A program made the position numbers and the translations under genes. Shown piece after piece: positions 62,750-64,000 of a stretch of 64,000 bases of DNA; position 1 is the stretch's first letter, and each line of letters begins with the position of its first letter. The notes under the pieces are model-generated. The model did no database searches. It had not been told where the DNA came from and was given only the letters and a program-made list of their open reading frames with translations. Source of the DNA: an uncultured Gemmatimonadales bacterium (GTDB lineage Bacteria; Gemmatimonadota; Gemmatimonadetes; Longimicrobiales; Gaopeijiaceae); contig CALFPJ010000048.1 in assembly GCA_937919655.1 (NCBI GenBank), positions 1 through 64,000 on the forward strand, in the 5' to 3' direction.

Positions 62750-64000
62750 CTAGAAAACGACAGGGCTCGCTTCGATGACCAAGTGTTGGATGAAGAACTC
62801 CATCATTCTGTCCGCATTTACCGACGTGTGGCCGCGGTCCGGACCTACCTGAACCTCGAAGGTCTTCCCGGCAGCCTGGAGTGCCGCAATCAACTGCATG
62901 GTGTTGTTCGGATGTACGTTGTTGTCCGCGGTCCCGTAGTAGAGCAACAGATCACCTTCCAGATTCGCCGCGTAGGTCATCGCTGCACCCGCGTCATAAC
63001 CTGCGGCGTTGGCCTGCGGCGTGTACATGTACCGCTCGGTGTAGATCGTGTCGTAGTGACGCCAATCAGTCACAGAAGAGGATGCTGAAGCGGCCTGGAA
63101 GACGTCGGGATAACGAAGAATGGCCATAGCCGAAGAATATCCGCCGTACGAGGTGCCGAAGATGCCCACCCGTGTGCGATCCACGTACGACCGAGCCCAC
63201 AACGCGCGCACGCCGGCTGCCAGGTCATCGATTTCGACGATCCCCATGTTCTCATAGAGGGGGTCGAGCGCACGCTTTCCCTTACCGCCGGCACTACGTG
63301 CGTCGAGGGTCAGGTACAGGAAACCGGCCTCGGTATATCGATTAGGAACCGTGAAATTTTCGTTCGCTCCGTTCGTGGCCGGTCCCGCATAGACAGACAC
63401 GAGCATCGGATAACGGCGATTGGGATCGAAGTTCGACGGCTTGTGCAGCATGCCGTGCAGTTCGGTCACACCATCGGCCGCGTGGAACGTGAACATCTCG
63501 ACCGGCTCGAGCCCCAACGCGTCGAAGGGGGCCCCATTGCGCGCGGCGAGCGTCGCCACGATTCGGCCGTCCACCGCACGCAGCACCGTCTCTGGCGCGG
63601 AATCGTGCGTTTGCGAAACGTCCACGAAGTGCACACCGCTCGGGGCCACGGCAACCCGGTGGTTGAACGCTGGGTCAGTCAATCGCTCATCATTGCGTCC
63701 GTCGAGGCCCACTCGGTGCAGTTGCATCTTCATGTAGTTGTCGCCGCTACGGGCCATATAGAAGAGCTCACCCTTGGTCTCATCAACCCGCACGACGTTC
63801 TGAGCCTCGAACGAGTCGTGCTGCGTGATCGCGTTGAGCAATTCGCCGGACATGTCGTACAGGTAGAAGTTTTTCCAACCGTTACGCTCGGATGACCAAA
63901 TGAAGCGTTGGCCGTCGTCAAGGAACTGCTTGGAAGGGCGGTTGTTCGTCCAACTAGCCGACCACTCCTCCCGAATCACCACGCGGCAACTTCCGGTCTC
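62750..64000 (-). CDS. S9 prolyl oligopeptidase (DPP-IV type), 5' end outside the window
   Basis: The visible 417 codons are the C-terminal part of a dipeptidyl-peptidase-IV-like enzyme; the frame is still open at base 64000 (two in-frame GTG codons at 63982 and 63979 are not credible starts because the propeller sequence continues beyond them). ERNGWKNFYLYD and the following strands belong to the beta-propeller; the hydrolase domain contains the nucleophile in GTSYGGYSS, Asp in YYGTADNNVHP and His in DRGHTSV. It removes X-Pro dipeptides from peptides, normally outside the cytoplasm. Confidence 0.92.
   Translation of the reverse strand, partial: ETGSCRVVIREEWSASWTNNRPSKQFLDDGQRFIWSSERNGWKNFYLYDMSGELLNAITQHDSFEAQNVVRVDETKGELFYMARSGDNYMKMQLHRVGLDGRNDERLTDPAFNHRVAVAPSGVHFVDVSQTHDSAPETVLRAVDGRIVATLAARNGAPFDALGLEPVEMFTFHAADGVTELHGMLHKPSNFDPNRRYPMLVSVYAGPATNGANENFTVPNRYTEAGFLYLTLDARSAGGKGKRALDPLYENMGIVEIDDLAAGVRALWARSYVDRTRVGIFGTSYGGYSSAMAILRYPDVFQAASASSSVTDWRHYDTIYTERYMYTPQANAAGYDAGAAMTYAANLEGDLLLYYGTADNNVHPNNTMQLIAALQAAGKTFEVQVGPDRGHTSVNADRMMEFFIQHLVIEASPVVF

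Noticed and set aside
1-64000. CRISPR arrays, tRNA, rRNA, prophage or biosynthetic gene cluster
   Set aside because: Looked for regular spaced repeats, cloverleaf-like sequence, phage structural genes and assembly-line enzymes; none seen.

Overview
The window is a 64 kb piece of a GC-rich, Gram-negative-type bacterial chromosome. Outer-membrane biology is shown by a heptose epimerase of LPS core synthesis (hldD), an OprO/P-like porin ending in Phe and many lipobox lipoproteins. The dense set of secreted peptidases, amidohydrolases, serine hydrolases and quinoprotein/flavin/molybdenum dehydrogenases, together with an SUF operon in the order sufC-sufB-sufD-Rieske-sufS-sufU, is what I would expect of a heterotrophic Gemmatimonadota-like organism. 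That assignment is inference; no rRNA, tRNA or other phylogenetic marker was recognised in the window.

Layout. 0-6.4 kb: PHP-type hydrolase, small membrane protein, MBL-fold hydrolase, divergent M28 peptidase and PQQ dehydrogenase, all on + and mostly overlapping. 6.5-8 kb: a vapBC toxin-antitoxin pair abutting the truncated remains of a serine hydrolase. 8.1-10.9 kb: two-subunit molybdenum hydroxylase (IorA/IorB type). 10.9-14.1 kb: decayed KirBac potassium channel, GT2 glycosyltransferase, PadR regulator relic. 14.1-17.4 kb: PLP decarboxylase and COG2509 flavoprotein. 17.4-22.8 kb (- strand): hldD, a two-ATPase/two-permease ABC-2 cluster, and a frameshifted Cys-rich Sel1 gene. 23-26.3 kb: GMC oxidoreductase with small Tat subunit, lipoprotein and a strong terminator. 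26.3-29.8 kb (- strand): TipA-like MerR regulator with its own operator, amidohydrolase, N-formylglutamate-amidohydrolase-like lipoprotein.

30-40.3 kb (+): a DUF6966-like gene, then a tightly packed run of penicillin acylase, fatty acid desaturase, VOC protein, GT-C-like membrane protein, lutABC lactate oxidation genes, cyclase-family protein and cyclophilin. 40.4-45.6 kb: class C serine hydrolase, APC permease, a two-subunit TPP decarboxylase whose halves are separated by a 157-bp MITE-like element, and an Arg/Gly/Gln-rich exported protein. 45.6-50.2 kb: M6 metalloprotease with small lipoprotein, cyanophycinase-like S51 protein, patatin. 50.2-57 kb: the SUF operon followed by an MGMT-type DNA repair protein. 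57-64 kb: AMIN-like lipoprotein and porin, DadA-type oxidase with zinc dehydrogenase, small membrane proteins, and a DPP-IV-type S9 peptidase running off the right edge.

The main unusual observations are: (1) a MITE-like element bounded by CTAG duplications sitting exactly between the stop and start codons of a formerly coupled gene pair; (2) a near-exact TipA-type operator inside a 19-bp-spaced promoter upstream of the MerR gene; (3) vapBC joined base-to-base to a beheaded serine hydrolase, with tandem palindromes over the antitoxin start; (4) a concentration of decayed genes between 7 and 23 kb (serine hydrolase, KirBac, PadR, Sel1); (5) an M28 peptidase lacking the catalytic Glu-Glu pair; (6) a cyclase with a clean internal deletion. 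I found no convincing wholly new multi-gene system; the nearest candidate is the acylase-desaturase-GT-C-lutABC run.
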